Below are positions 1-9,789 of a stretch of 64,000 bases of DNA, in pieces. Under the pieces are notes generated by a model that saw only the letters and a list, made by a program, of their open reading frames with translations, did not search any database and was not told where the DNA came from. How positions within the stretch are numbered: position 1 is the first letter of the stretch; the number at the start of each line of letters is the position of its first letter. The position numbers were made by a program, and so were the translations under genes. The stretch is from NCBI GenBank assembly GCA_012064415.1, contig SSNU01000189.1:21506-85505 (forward strand). Direction: 5' to 3'. The stretch is from Gyrodactylus bullatarudis. Lineage: Eukaryota; Platyhelminthes; Monogenea; Gyrodactylidea; Gyrodactylidae.

Positions 1-99
1 CATGTAATGCCCAAGTTTCCCCCCAAAACTTTGAAATTATTTACAAACCATCAGGGAAAAACGGTTACATTTTGAAAGCAGCTGAAGCTTACCTTATTA

Positions 100-430
100 A
101 CGAAAAAAAGCCAAATCTATGTGTACAAAAGAATTCGAATCCACCTGCAGAAGTTCACTGACATTCGTCATTACTGTGGGAAATCGAACCATTTTTTCGA
201 TTATCACGAAGAAAAATTATCCAAAATCTTGAAGTCTAACTTTTACTCGGAAGCAGTAAGATCTTTGCTATCTTTGCTCTATGGCCAAATTCGAATTCTT
301 TGTCTAATTTTGATCCCAAATAGCAGTACATAACTGCTTCGAATCATCGGAATCGATAAAAAGTTGAAAAAGTGAAAATTTGGTACATTTTCGAAATCTG
401 AAAAACGGCTTAATTTTGGTTCAATTTTTT
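100..430. repeat. Palindromic dispersed repeat R1, copy 1
   Basis: The block starts with GAAGAATTCGAA-like sequence in one orientation and ends with the same sequence inverted (CGAATTCTTTGTCTAA near 290), followed by a stretch with GAATCATCGGAATCGATAAA. Related palindromic blocks lie at 7050-7262 and 36380-36690, and a half copy near 3440-3560. No coding potential is seen. It is probably a non-autonomous foldback-type repeat. It lies left of the last exon visible of the minus-strand gene at 1570-6084. Confidence 0.6.
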
Positions 431-658
431 TTCAGAATTTTTTCGATTATCCTCATCTTATTAGCTCATTCCGTTGTAAAATTCTCATCTTCATGTCAAC
501 TAGCTTTACTTTATAGTAGATCAAAGTTGAATTTTTCTATCCTTGATTTCACTAGAGTATTCATCCCATACACTTATTATTAGCCAAGTCAAAATTATAG
601 AAACAAAGTGATAAGTGAAAATTGATAAATCTGAGAGATTGATTTAATAATTCTATAT

Positions 659-760
659 CTGAAGAGACCCGGCGAAATAAAACGTTTATCACTTATTATT
701 CGCTTGTTTTCTTATCTTCCTTATGAATCTAAATCACAACTATATCTATCTGAAGTAAAG
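659..760 (+). mobile_element. Solo Penelope-like element terminal repeat with hammerhead-like core
   Basis: CTGAAGA (659-665), an 8-nt GC-rich spacer and GAAA (674-677) are followed by ATAAA-loop-TTTAT and then ACTTA (691-695). This is the same arrangement as in the two larger PLE copies at 9345-9384 and 46918-46959. Downstream sequence to about 740 (TTATTCGCTTGTTTTC and the following ATGAATC) is shared with the copy at 46870-46920. The upstream strand of stem I is not conserved here, so this copy is probably dead. No PLE coding sequence is next to it. Confidence 0.55.
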
Positions 761-1569
761 AATAGGGCGGATCCTTTAATAATTTTACTAAATATTCTAG
801 ATTGATTAAAGGTAAAGATACATTTGATCCGATTAAAATTCATAAATCTTCTTTATCTATTAAATCATCAAGTTCATGACTTCTCTTATAAGAAGTGTAA
901 AATTTTTATCAGAATTATTCCTTGCTTTGCCTCTAAAAAACACCTTGAAAGAAAAAAATTCTTGTATCAAAAAAATCATTATTTTACAATTTTGCTTTCC
1001 TTAGTTTAATTCATATTCTATTGATTAAAGTTGGTTAACAACCATAAATAACTCAAAAATTATTGAGAATGAAATTAACTTAATTGATTATGCGAGGAAA
1101 CCGATTTTTGATATACTCGCCATTATTCAGGGTTCTTGGATAATCAAAATTTAGAGGAGAGCTTGTCAAAATTAGTTTGCATTTGACAAAGTATGAAGAG
1201 TGATAGTTACAGGTTAACTGCTAGTAGAGAGCTTTACATTTTTAGATGACCGAATTTCATCTTTAGCCAAATTAAACAAAAATTATGGGAATTTTTAAAA
1301 ATTTTCGATCCGTCTCTTAAAACCTCCAACAATGTTGAAACCGGTCGTCTTAAAATACTAGCAGTAAGAAAACCTGTAATCACTTATTTTGAACACGTTT
1401 ATTTAATTATGATTTCTTAAATTTCCGTTTCTAAGGTTAAATTCTAAATTTAAATGAAACTCCTTTAAATTAAAATATTTTTGCTCTCTCCTCTTATTTT
1501 ATTAAAAAATGCTTAAACGAGTCTATCATAATCTCAATGATCTTTAGATTATGCAAATTGTTCACTTAC
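761..1569. other. No gene seen
   Basis: AT-rich sequence with only short chance ORFs. If the minus-strand gene ending its third visible exon at 1570 continues, this is intron; no fourth exon is recognised. Confidence 0.4.
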
Positions 1570-4500
1570 ATTCATTATGGGCATTCTTGACAAGAAATCT
1601 AGGCTCCATATACATAGTAAGTACAGTCAACTTTTCCCCTTCCCTCAAAGGTAGTAAGGCTAAGTGTCTAATATCGATGCCAGTTTTGCTCCTGATTTTG
1701 AATTCTTTCATAATCTGTTGTTCTTCGAAAGTTCTCTCTTCGTCTAAAATTTCACCGGAACTCTTGGAGTCGGTCTCACTCATCTCCGGAATTGAATTCA
1801 GGGAATAAGTTTCATTAGTTGGACTTGTTACATGATTTATCATAATCTTTTCTGTCCGCAGCATTTTTCTGAGAACTCTTGTCTTTTGAGCGATAAACTT
1901 TTCCTTCCAACATTCATTTGGAGGTGGTACCTAATCATAAAAGAGAGAATATATAAAATTTCAATTAAAATGATTGATATTACAATGAACTTCCTAAAAG
2001 AATATATCTACTTTGGAGGCTTTAGATTTATTGAAAATATGAACATGTCATCTATGTCTAGCTCTCTCTTATTAGATTGATTTCAAAGTTAAAAATAACT
2101 GATTTCCCTATTTCTGATCCAATCTCATCACCATCCAATATAGAATCAAAAGTTGAGTCAGTAATTCGAAAATATTGTCTTTATGCAGTTTTGAAGTAAT
2201 TAAAAACCAGTTTTAGGTATGTTAAACTTGTTTAATTTTTTTGGAAAATCATTTCGAAAAGTCGTTTTCACAATTTAGAGATCCCTCTATTTATCAAAGC
2301 AAACAACTACATCACACTCTTTCTCTCTGACTCATCGTATAGGGTTCCCCTTTTTTCATATTTCACCTTTTGGAGACCCGAATCGATGGGTTCATTGTTG
2401 TGATTTATATATTGTAGATCTAAATCCAGTGCTAAAAAGAATTATTTCATTAATTAGCAGTGCACATATACTGGCTTCAAAAAATCTAAAAATAAAATAA
2501 TCACAAAATTATTAATTTGATTATCCTGGAAGAGTAATTTTTATGGTTATATATCCTTTCTTACATTAAAAAAATTAACTTTTATAGTTTGATTTCAAAT
2601 GGTAATTTAAAGGGATTTTAAATTAGATAAATTTGTGAAACTCTAACTGAAACATGTGGAAGAGATACTCCTTTGAGACTTGAAAGATTAAAAGTAACTT
2701 CTAAGTCATCATCCAGGTGTATTACAATGTATAACTAGAATTCTTTTGTTGATTCATCAATAATCCGATCTACTCATTCAATAGAAAGTCATTGAAAATT
2801 GTAATTTTAGTCGCTTACAAATAAGTAAAGATTCCTGTATCCAGCCAGAGAGTTCATTGCATCTACACTGATATCCTTAACTCTTTGTTTGTCTGGCATC
2901 TTCTTCTTCAGTGTATTCATACGTGACAGTGTTTTCTCCTTGCTCATGTTTTTCGGGAAGAAATTGAAAAATCTTTTCCATGTCTTCTGGTTACTACTCC
3001 TTGAGGGTGGATATTGATTTGAACCCATGGTATCATAGGCCAAATTCTAGGAGTAAAATCAAATAGTATAAGATCTACATCTTATGAATGAACTAAAGTT
3101 GGTTGATATGAAGTTGGGAATCTATGATTTTTACAAAAATCTAGATTTTTTTGCCCACTTTTACGAGTTGAAGAAAAAAATATTTTTCAAATTTCGATTT
3201 AGCTCCAAAATCCCAATTTTTCGAATTTTGAACTGAAAATTTTTATTAATTTCAAAGTAAGAGAGTGATCAAAAGTTGATTTTCAGGATCATAATAAGAT
3301 AAGAAAGCCGAATATCGTCGAAAAATTTTCGAGGGATTTTGATTTGTCGATATTTCATTAATTTTCAAGTAGTGAAAATGATCAAAAATTCAAAATTCGA
3401 CTCCCAAACGATAATCAAGTTATGTATTAGAACATATTCAGCATACTCTGAATTTCTTTGTCTAACGTTGATCCCAAATATCTGTATTAAACTGCTTTGA
3501 ATCATCGAAATTGATGAAAATATTGGATTCAAAAGTTGAAAAATTGGAAATTCGGTTCATTTTCGAAATCAAAAATTTTTTTCTTTGAATCCGGAGAAAA
3601 ATATCGGATTTTTTGTAAAAATAGTAAATTCACATCTTCATGTTAATTAGGTTTATTTAATTGGGATCCGGTAGAGGTCTCAAAAAGTAAGAAAATCTTA
3701 GAGCTATCAATTCAATAATTTAAAATAGTTATTGTAATTCTAGTTAATTTCAAATCAATTATTAAATCATATAAAAAAATGGTCCATAAAGAATTGTCTG
3801 ATGCCAATTTAATCGAAAATAATATATATCCAAACATTCAATCAAAATATGTCAGATAATAAAAAAGAGGAATATTCATTTATATAAATAGCTTGTCTCT
3901 TACTGAAGCTCCTTGAGAATATTGATTAGGATCAACTTCTGCGCATATATTCTATGAAAAAAATCACTATTTCAATACTCTTGAGATTCCATTTCACTTA
4001 AAAAGAATATTTAATACTGACGAATAATTTCAGTCTTCTTCTAAAATATAGGTTCGTCCGGGACCAAATCCGGAAAAAATGCCAATTCACATTTATAGAA
4101 AATATCATCTTTTTGAAATAATAAAAAAAACTTTACATATTTAATGATAGTTTTAAATTTATTTATGTGGGTTTTTCAAATATTATATAAATAAGGGTTA
4201 ATTCCAAAAATCACCCCAAAGGAAATTTTTTTCCAATATTCACCCCAACGAATATTTCAGCTCTTTACCTCGAATCTATTATTCTCATTTCAAAATTCCC
4301 CTCTTATTGAATGATGTAACTTGAATGATTCAAATTCTTTATGTAATAGGGATTATTTTTTGAAAATTGGTAAATTTTTTCCTAGCCCTAATTCGATAGA
4401 ATATTTAAAAGCGGTTCTGATAATGTATAACACTAGTAGGCTCTGAGAAAGTCTTAGAGGTGCTGTAAATAGGTTGAATGATTTTCTTATCTAAATGTAT

Positions 4501-6084
4501 TGAAAGTCAAAAAACCAATTATTTTCGAATTTTTGAAAGCTATAAATAATCAATTTTAGAATAAATTTTTATTGTTGAAAGCTAATTATTTGTCCAAGCC
4601 AACCATTTAAATCAGATATTTTCTTGAATCGATTAAAAATACCATGGATTGCTGTTTAAAAAATTTACACACTACTTGAAAGTAGTGGGATTTATTTTGG
4701 TGAAAAAATGCAACTTTTTAAAACTTTGTTGTATTGACATCACCCCTAGGTAAAGGTTTTATCTAAGAGAAATTTCACACCTAGATTCCTCAAATACTAA
4801 AGCATCTTTATTTATGTAGGGATCTGTGAATTTTCGAAAAATTGTTCTTAGAAAGTTATCCCTATTATGCAACCCACATAAGTTTCAGAAAGATTGAAAG
4901 TGAACTTTTTCCTTATATAGAACCTTTGATGGAAAAAACCTTACGCTGAAAAGAAGGGTAGAGAAATTATTAAATTATTTCTTATTATTTAAAAAAAATA
5001 TTTGGGATGAATTCTGGAAAAAAAATTTCTTGGGGTGAATTTTGGAATTAACCCTATAAATAATACTTTAAAATGAACAACACTCCTAGTACAAATAAAA
5101 GAAAAAGTGCTTCTGACATGCGTATCATTTGATACCAGCACTAACATGCAATTTTTTCAACTTTATAGAGATATAAACAACTCTTGATAAAAAATTTTGT
5201 TTTAATCTAAATTTGGAAACTTTCCGGTTGTATGTTCCCGGACGAACCTTAACTGTCAGATTTATAAAAAAATGATATCAATAGAAGAACGTCTCCAGGG
5301 ATCACTGAACAACTCTAATTAAAGCTTAAGCTAATTGGTATGAAGTTAAGAAAATATGACTTCAAATCTCAATTTTTTAATCAAATCAACAAAAATTTCG
5401 TTAAAATTGGATCGAAATTTGAAAAAAAGTCCATATTTTTCTGATATTTTTTAAAGTGGCTATTTCTGTAAAAGTCATTAATTCCCAACTTCATATCAAT
5501 CTGCTAAAATTTTGAGGTATTTTCGATAAACAAGGTGAATTTAGTTCAACTGTTTTTGACAAGATTGAATTTTTTTTTCAAAAATTTTAGTTCCAATATT
5601 ATGGCCCACAAATTCAACCAAATCAAATTATTCCGTCACATCATCGTAAAATTACTAGTAAATTCTTATTGAATAGTCTAAAAAATAAAGTAAAGGGGCT
5701 TTTATAAATTTCAGAAAAAATAAGTTCCCATTTTTATATAACAAAATAGATTTCATACTATAAATTTTATCTAGTTTTCTATAGTTGGGATGAAAATTTC
5801 AAATAAATTCATGAAATATAATATCAATAACCTACATAACTTGCAAGACTTTCCGGTGGTAATGAGTCCGTATCATTCAAATGCAAATATTCCGCAGTAT
5901 TTTTAAATAATTTTCGAAATTCTTCAGTTGTATCTTCTTCTTGATAAGTCTTTGATCCCAAATGTCCTTTTGGTATGCTGGCTGAATTGGCTTTTTGTTC
6001 TATTTCATGATTTTCAATACCAATATGATGTTTCTTATCATCAGAATCGTCGTACAAGAACGAATTATTCTTTGTTATAACCAT
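1570..6084 (-). CDS. Unrecognised multi-exon gene, 5' part (three exons)
   Basis: I do not recognise the protein. Three coding-like blocks join in frame: exon 1 6084-5836 (ATG at 6084, donor GTAGGT), exon 2 3046-2819 (acceptor CTAG, donor GTAAGC), exon 3 1930-1570 (acceptor ATTAG, donor GTAAGT). The first two junctions are phase 0 and the last donor is phase 1, so at least one more exon must lie to the left, perhaps outside the window. The 279 residues so far are hydrophilic, with no signal peptide or membrane segment. The N-terminal exon is acidic (DDSDDKK, EEDTTEEF); the second is basic around KTWKRFFNFFPK and KKKMPDKQR; the third has an acidic Ser-rich patch (SETDSKSSGEI) and ends in a segment with ordinary soluble-protein composition. 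Intron 1 (2.8 kb) hosts nested DNA transposons. Each ORF alone is short; the support is the matching phases and consensus splice sites. Confidence 0.55.
4051..5247. mobile_element. Outer inverted-repeat DNA element (host of a nested element)
   Basis: AGGTTCGTCCGGGA at 4051 is mirrored by TCCCGGACGAACCT ending at 5247, with further partial pairing (AAATCCGGAAA against TTTCCGG). The interior holds a second complete element at 4194-5055, so the outer one would be only about 330 bp without it. No transposase is present. No clear target duplication is visible for the outer ends. Confidence 0.6.
4194..5055. mobile_element. Nested TIR element with perfect 7-bp target duplication
   Basis: Begins AGGGTTAATTCC and ends GGAATTAACCCT; the inverted repeats run about 38 bp (CACCCCAA, then A/T-rich). 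ATAAATA lies immediately left (4187-4193) and right (5056-5062), a perfect direct duplication. The interior is non-coding. It sits inside the outer element at 4051-5247 and so is the younger insertion. Confidence 0.8.
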
Positions 6085-6815
6085 TCCTTTTTATAATGAT
6101 AACACCAACTAAGCTTAGCTAGTCAGAGTTATTCTATTAAACAAGATTTGAATGACCCAAATAACTTGTTGTGAATTTACAAAATATACAGTTACATTTA
6201 GCGGTCAGTTATGTTACTGACTGTGTCTAATATTTTTATTGATTTTAAAACGATCCAATGCTTGTATTGACAGAAATTCGATTATCCACAAAATTCACTT
6301 CGAGTTAAAAAAAACATATTTTATGAAGCCAATCTCATTGATATGTTAGGAAAAAATCAATAATCAACTAAAAAAATGATGAATATAAAGGAAGATGTTT
6401 TCTTCTATCAGATTCTCAGGTTTTTTTAAACATTTCTTTCAAGTCTAGTAAAGATTAACAAAGATTTAATTAACGGTATTTCTGCCTCAGCAATTCTTGG
6501 TTTCAGTCTGCTGTTCTAGCCGAAGCTCAGAAATTTTTCGCTCCTAAATTTGACACCAGAAAATTTCTTTCGAGAAAAATGTGTTAGGATTGATGAATCT
6601 GTCCGGTGTAATAGTGAACAGAACTGAATCTGAAGAACCCTATATGAGACAGCAGAACTCTTATTTCCTGTAGTGAAGTGTTCTTAAAACTTATTGCAAT
6701 GTGTAGGCTTAAAATAAAATTCTATCCAGCCAAAAGCTAAAAGATGGATTAAATTAGCACGGAAGTTTAAAATGGAACTAAGAAAAATAGATAATGATAA
6801 AATATATTGGGTTGA

Positions 6816-7012
6816 ACTTAGGATTCTCAGCGTTTCGACGGTGATTGCCTTTTTCTGTGGTATGACAGCTTATCAAAAACAAAATAGGTATGAGATCATG
6901 AAAGTATAATATTATTTTTAGTATGCTTGTCGGACCACAGAAGAAGGCATGTGAAGACAATCACCCTCGAAACGTTTGGATCACCATGGCTGAGAATTCT
7001 AACTTTAACCTT
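6816..7012. repeat. Inverted pair of PLE-type CCACAGAA...CGAAACG motifs
   Basis: The plus strand near 6930-7012 carries CCACAGAAGAAGGC, CAATCACC, CGAAACG and CTGAGAATTCTAA in that order. The minus strand of 6862-6816 carries the same blocks in the same order with few changes. Motifs of the form CTGAAGAAGGC...GAAAC are familiar from Penelope-like element ends, where they belong to hammerhead cores; here the second base is A. No coding sequence is linked. Confidence 0.5.
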
Positions 7013-7049
7013 TAGTTTTAATAAATTTTATTATAAAACTAATTTTAGA

Positions 7050-7262
7050 TCAAAAAAAGATCATCATTAGACGAAGAATTCGAAAAAAAGTTCAACTTCT
7101 AAATGTTAGATCATTTTCCTTCGTGATAATCAAAATATTGAAATTGTTCGATTTGCCAAGAATTTCTGTGAGTTTCTTTAGGTGAATTCGAATTTTTTCG
7201 CTTAATGTCAATCCTAAATATCCTCATTTAATTGCTTAAAATATTTGAAATCGATAAAAATT
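7050..7262. repeat. Palindromic dispersed repeat R1, copy 2
   Basis: Carries GACGAAGAATTCG at 7070 and the inverted version GAATTTTTTCGCTTAATGTC near 7190, followed by GAAATCGATAAAAATTTTGAG. It abuts the truncated left end of the PLE copy that starts at about 7266. Confidence 0.55.
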
Positions 7263-7265
7263 TTG

Positions 7266-9230
7266 AGTTTCAGTCCTGTGTATCAGAAGAAGAGTCTTGT
7301 GAGAAATGAGTACATGAAAATAGAAAGGTTAACTTCAGAAGTTTACAAGAAAGAAGATAAACAGGTACTGAGAGAATTATTAATAAAAGACGGCTATCCA
7401 GTTTATTGATAAACACTCAAATCTGAAAGCAAAAGCAGACAAAGAGATTGGGGAGCTCATCCCAATTTACTTAAGAGTTCCCTTCAAAGGGGATGCAGCT
7501 CACCAAATATTAAACAACAAGCTCTTTGAAATAACTAAGAGAGCATTCCCAGGCCACAAACTACAGATACTGCCAAGAACAACTAAACTTATACCTGATC
7601 TCTACAAGGATCCTGTCCCATGGCTTGAGAAGAAAGGCGTTACACTAAACTTCCTAGAAAATGTATTATCCGAAAAATAATCGATCGATATATTTCTACC
7701 TGATTACTCATGAGTACGACCATTAATTTTCAAAAATATTTTTAGAACCTCGTGTGTTCTGAAGTGCCAAATAAGGCTTGAACTTCACAATAAAATAATA
7801 AAAATGTGTAGTTTAGCTAATATCACTATGCTCTTGCCTCTAAACCTTTTTCCATTAATCTAGCTCCATTAATAAGCGAAATATATTTTTTTCGTTCTAC
7901 ATCAATAAAAATAACTCCATCCGATGCTAAATAAAAAGTAGTTTCACTTGCCCAAATTTTATGCATCAATATCATAATGGGTGAAAACGAGTTTAGAGTT
8001 GATATGATCGGGATTTTCGTTATCGAATGGAAATCGATAAAATTCCATTTTTAATCTGACTTTAATTATGGACCCCTGTTTTGTCTTACCGATGACGTCA
8101 TATCATGTAAGCTTTGTCATGTTGGGACACCCCCGTTCTTATTTCATTTTAACGTTGAGGCTAAAAAGGTTGGTGTGAAGATAGGGATCTGCTAACATTA
8201 TAATTATTCAGCATCCTTCATTATCAGAATAAGAACGGGGGTCTCCCAACATGACAAAGCTTACATGATATGACGTCATTGGTAAGAAAAAACAGGGGTC
8301 CATAATCAAAGTCAGATTAAAAATGGAATTTTATCGATTTCCATTCGAAAACGAAAATCCCGATCATATCAACTCTAAACTCGTTTTCACCCATTATGAT
8401 ATTGATGCATAAAATTTGGGCAAGTGAAACTACTTTTTATTTAGCATCGGATGGAGTTATTTTTATTGATGTAGAACGAAAAAAATATATTTCGCTTATT
8501 AATGGAAAAAGGTTTAGAGGCAAGAGCATAGTGATATTAGCTAAACTACAAATTTTTATATATTTGTTCAAGTGCAAATGTGGATAGACGTATGTGGGCC
8601 AAACAGTGAGACCAGTAAAGGCAAAAATCAAAGAACACTTGAGCCCAGGTAACAAAGGTTTTGCTGTCCAAGAACACCTTCGTGATACAAATCACATGGC
8701 TGATGTGACCAACTTCAGCATCATTATTATTCCAAGTAAACCCTAGTGACCCGCGCAACATGAAAATAGATTCCTTGGACAAAGCTGAGACCCACTTCAT
8801 TAAGAAATTGAATTCAGTCTTATGTAAACAGAAGATTCTTGCAACAAAGCTAGGACTTACAGGTAAAACTCGATTTACAAACAAAAGTAAGCTTGAAAGA
8901 GCGGTAAAGCTACTTAAAGATTTTCCTATCGCTAGTTCAACTCAGAAAAAAATGGAAATGAAGCCGGAGTAATAATTGAACCCAAAGAGCAAGTAGTTGA
9001 AACTACGTCTCATTATAATCAACTCCAATCTTCTGCCCCAAAAACAATTATGATTAAAAATGAAAGTGTAAATACAGAAAAGTCAACGGTAGTTGATAAT
9101 CGAATTAGTTCTCAACCTATAATAAAACAGTATCGGAAATGCTGCACCTGCAAATGGTAAAAGAGGTAGAAAACGTAAAAGTCTGAGTGGGCAACCAACA
9201 TTGGACCGATACGTAAAAAGAAAGCAATGA
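7266..9230 (+). pseudogene. Penelope-like retroelement ORF, 5'-truncated and interrupted (PLE1)
   Basis: Plus-strand reading frames recover the part of a PLE protein between the reverse transcriptase and the end of the endonuclease. Near 7420-7650 the linker reads IPIYLRVPFKGDA and ILPRTTKLIPDLY, ending at LEKKGV. After a foldback insertion (7808-8551) and about 150 bp of unrelated sequence it resumes as IYLFKCKCG, a stop, then TYVGQT and KEHL: the GIY-YIG endonuclease with its CxC motif (about 8555-8720). The C-terminal tail follows with frameshifts and ends near 9230 in a basic stretch (GKRGRKRKS) and GQPTLDRYV. Such elements copy themselves by target-primed reverse transcription. Stops, frameshifts and the insertion make it inactive. 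The RT domain is absent. Confidence 0.85.
7808..8551. mobile_element. Foldback element inside PLE1
   Basis: Two long inverted arms, about 7808-8146 and 8228-8551, begin and end with TGTAGTTTAGC / GCTAAACTACA and are nearly identical. The arms are separated by about 80 bp of unique spacer. The small ORFs read on both strands are mirror images of each other and are not genes. It interrupts the GIY-YIG region of a PLE, so it is younger than that copy. Confidence 0.8.
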
Positions 9231-9344
9231 TCATGGATACAGGCAATCAACCCTGACCTTTTTCTTTAATACTCCAAATTAAAAGAACCAATCAGAGGAT
9301 TTCGATTTTTCAAACATTTTGCTATATATAACTAGCCGGTGTAA

Positions 9345-9384
9345 TAGTCTGATGAGAACCGGTGAAATATAAGCTTTATAACTA
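9345..9384 (+). ncRNA. Hammerhead-ribozyme-like motif at PLE1 3' end
   Basis: Order on the plus strand: TAGT (stem I, 5' strand), CTGATGA (9349-9355), an 8-nt spacer, GAAA (9364-9367), a short A/T hairpin (stem III), the UA cleavage dinucleotide (9379-9380) and ACTA (9381-9384), which pairs with TAGT. CTGANGA, GAAA and UH are the conserved hammerhead core. The minus-strand PLE copy has TAAGT/ACTTA instead, a change on both sides that keeps pairing. Stem II is unusual: the spacer contains the palindrome ACCGGT and cannot make a normal hairpin, so a dimeric fold is possible. PLEs are known to carry hammerheads in their terminal repeats. Confidence 0.65.
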
Positions 9385-9750
9385 AATATTCACTCGTCTT
9401 CTAAATCCTCTTAATGAATAGTTCATTAGAATCAGAAAAATTTTGAGCTCCAGGGTTTAAAAAATTGGTCAAAATTTTCTCAGATTGAATTTTTTTCAGA
9501 AAACGTTTTTTCATTTAACAGATTATTGGCTCATTTCATACTGGGATCCAAAAGATATTTGTGTTCCTGGCTATCCGGATTTAAATATTGAGTTGTTGTA
9601 AAAATAGTGAGCTCTCATCTCTATGTCTACTAGGTTTATTCATGAAAAAGTAACACTAAAGAAGCTCACGAAACAATTGTAGACTATAAAACTTTGCATC
9701 TGATTAGGTACGTTTTTTCTAGGAACAAATCTGATGTATTAAAATAGAAA

Positions 9751-9756
9751 TTTATT
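9751..9756 (-). terminator. Poly(A) signal of the P2X gene
   Basis: AATAAA on the minus strand about 35 nt after the P2X stop codon, giving a very short 3' UTR. A second AATAAA overlaps the stop itself. Confidence 0.6.
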
Positions 9757-9789
9757 CGGTAATTTCAAGTAATTTTTGAAATTTTTCTT

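Noticed and set aside
8396..8884. ORFs on both strands near 8.4-8.9 kb
   Set aside because: They are mirror images in the foldback arms or antisense shadows of the PLE endonuclease.
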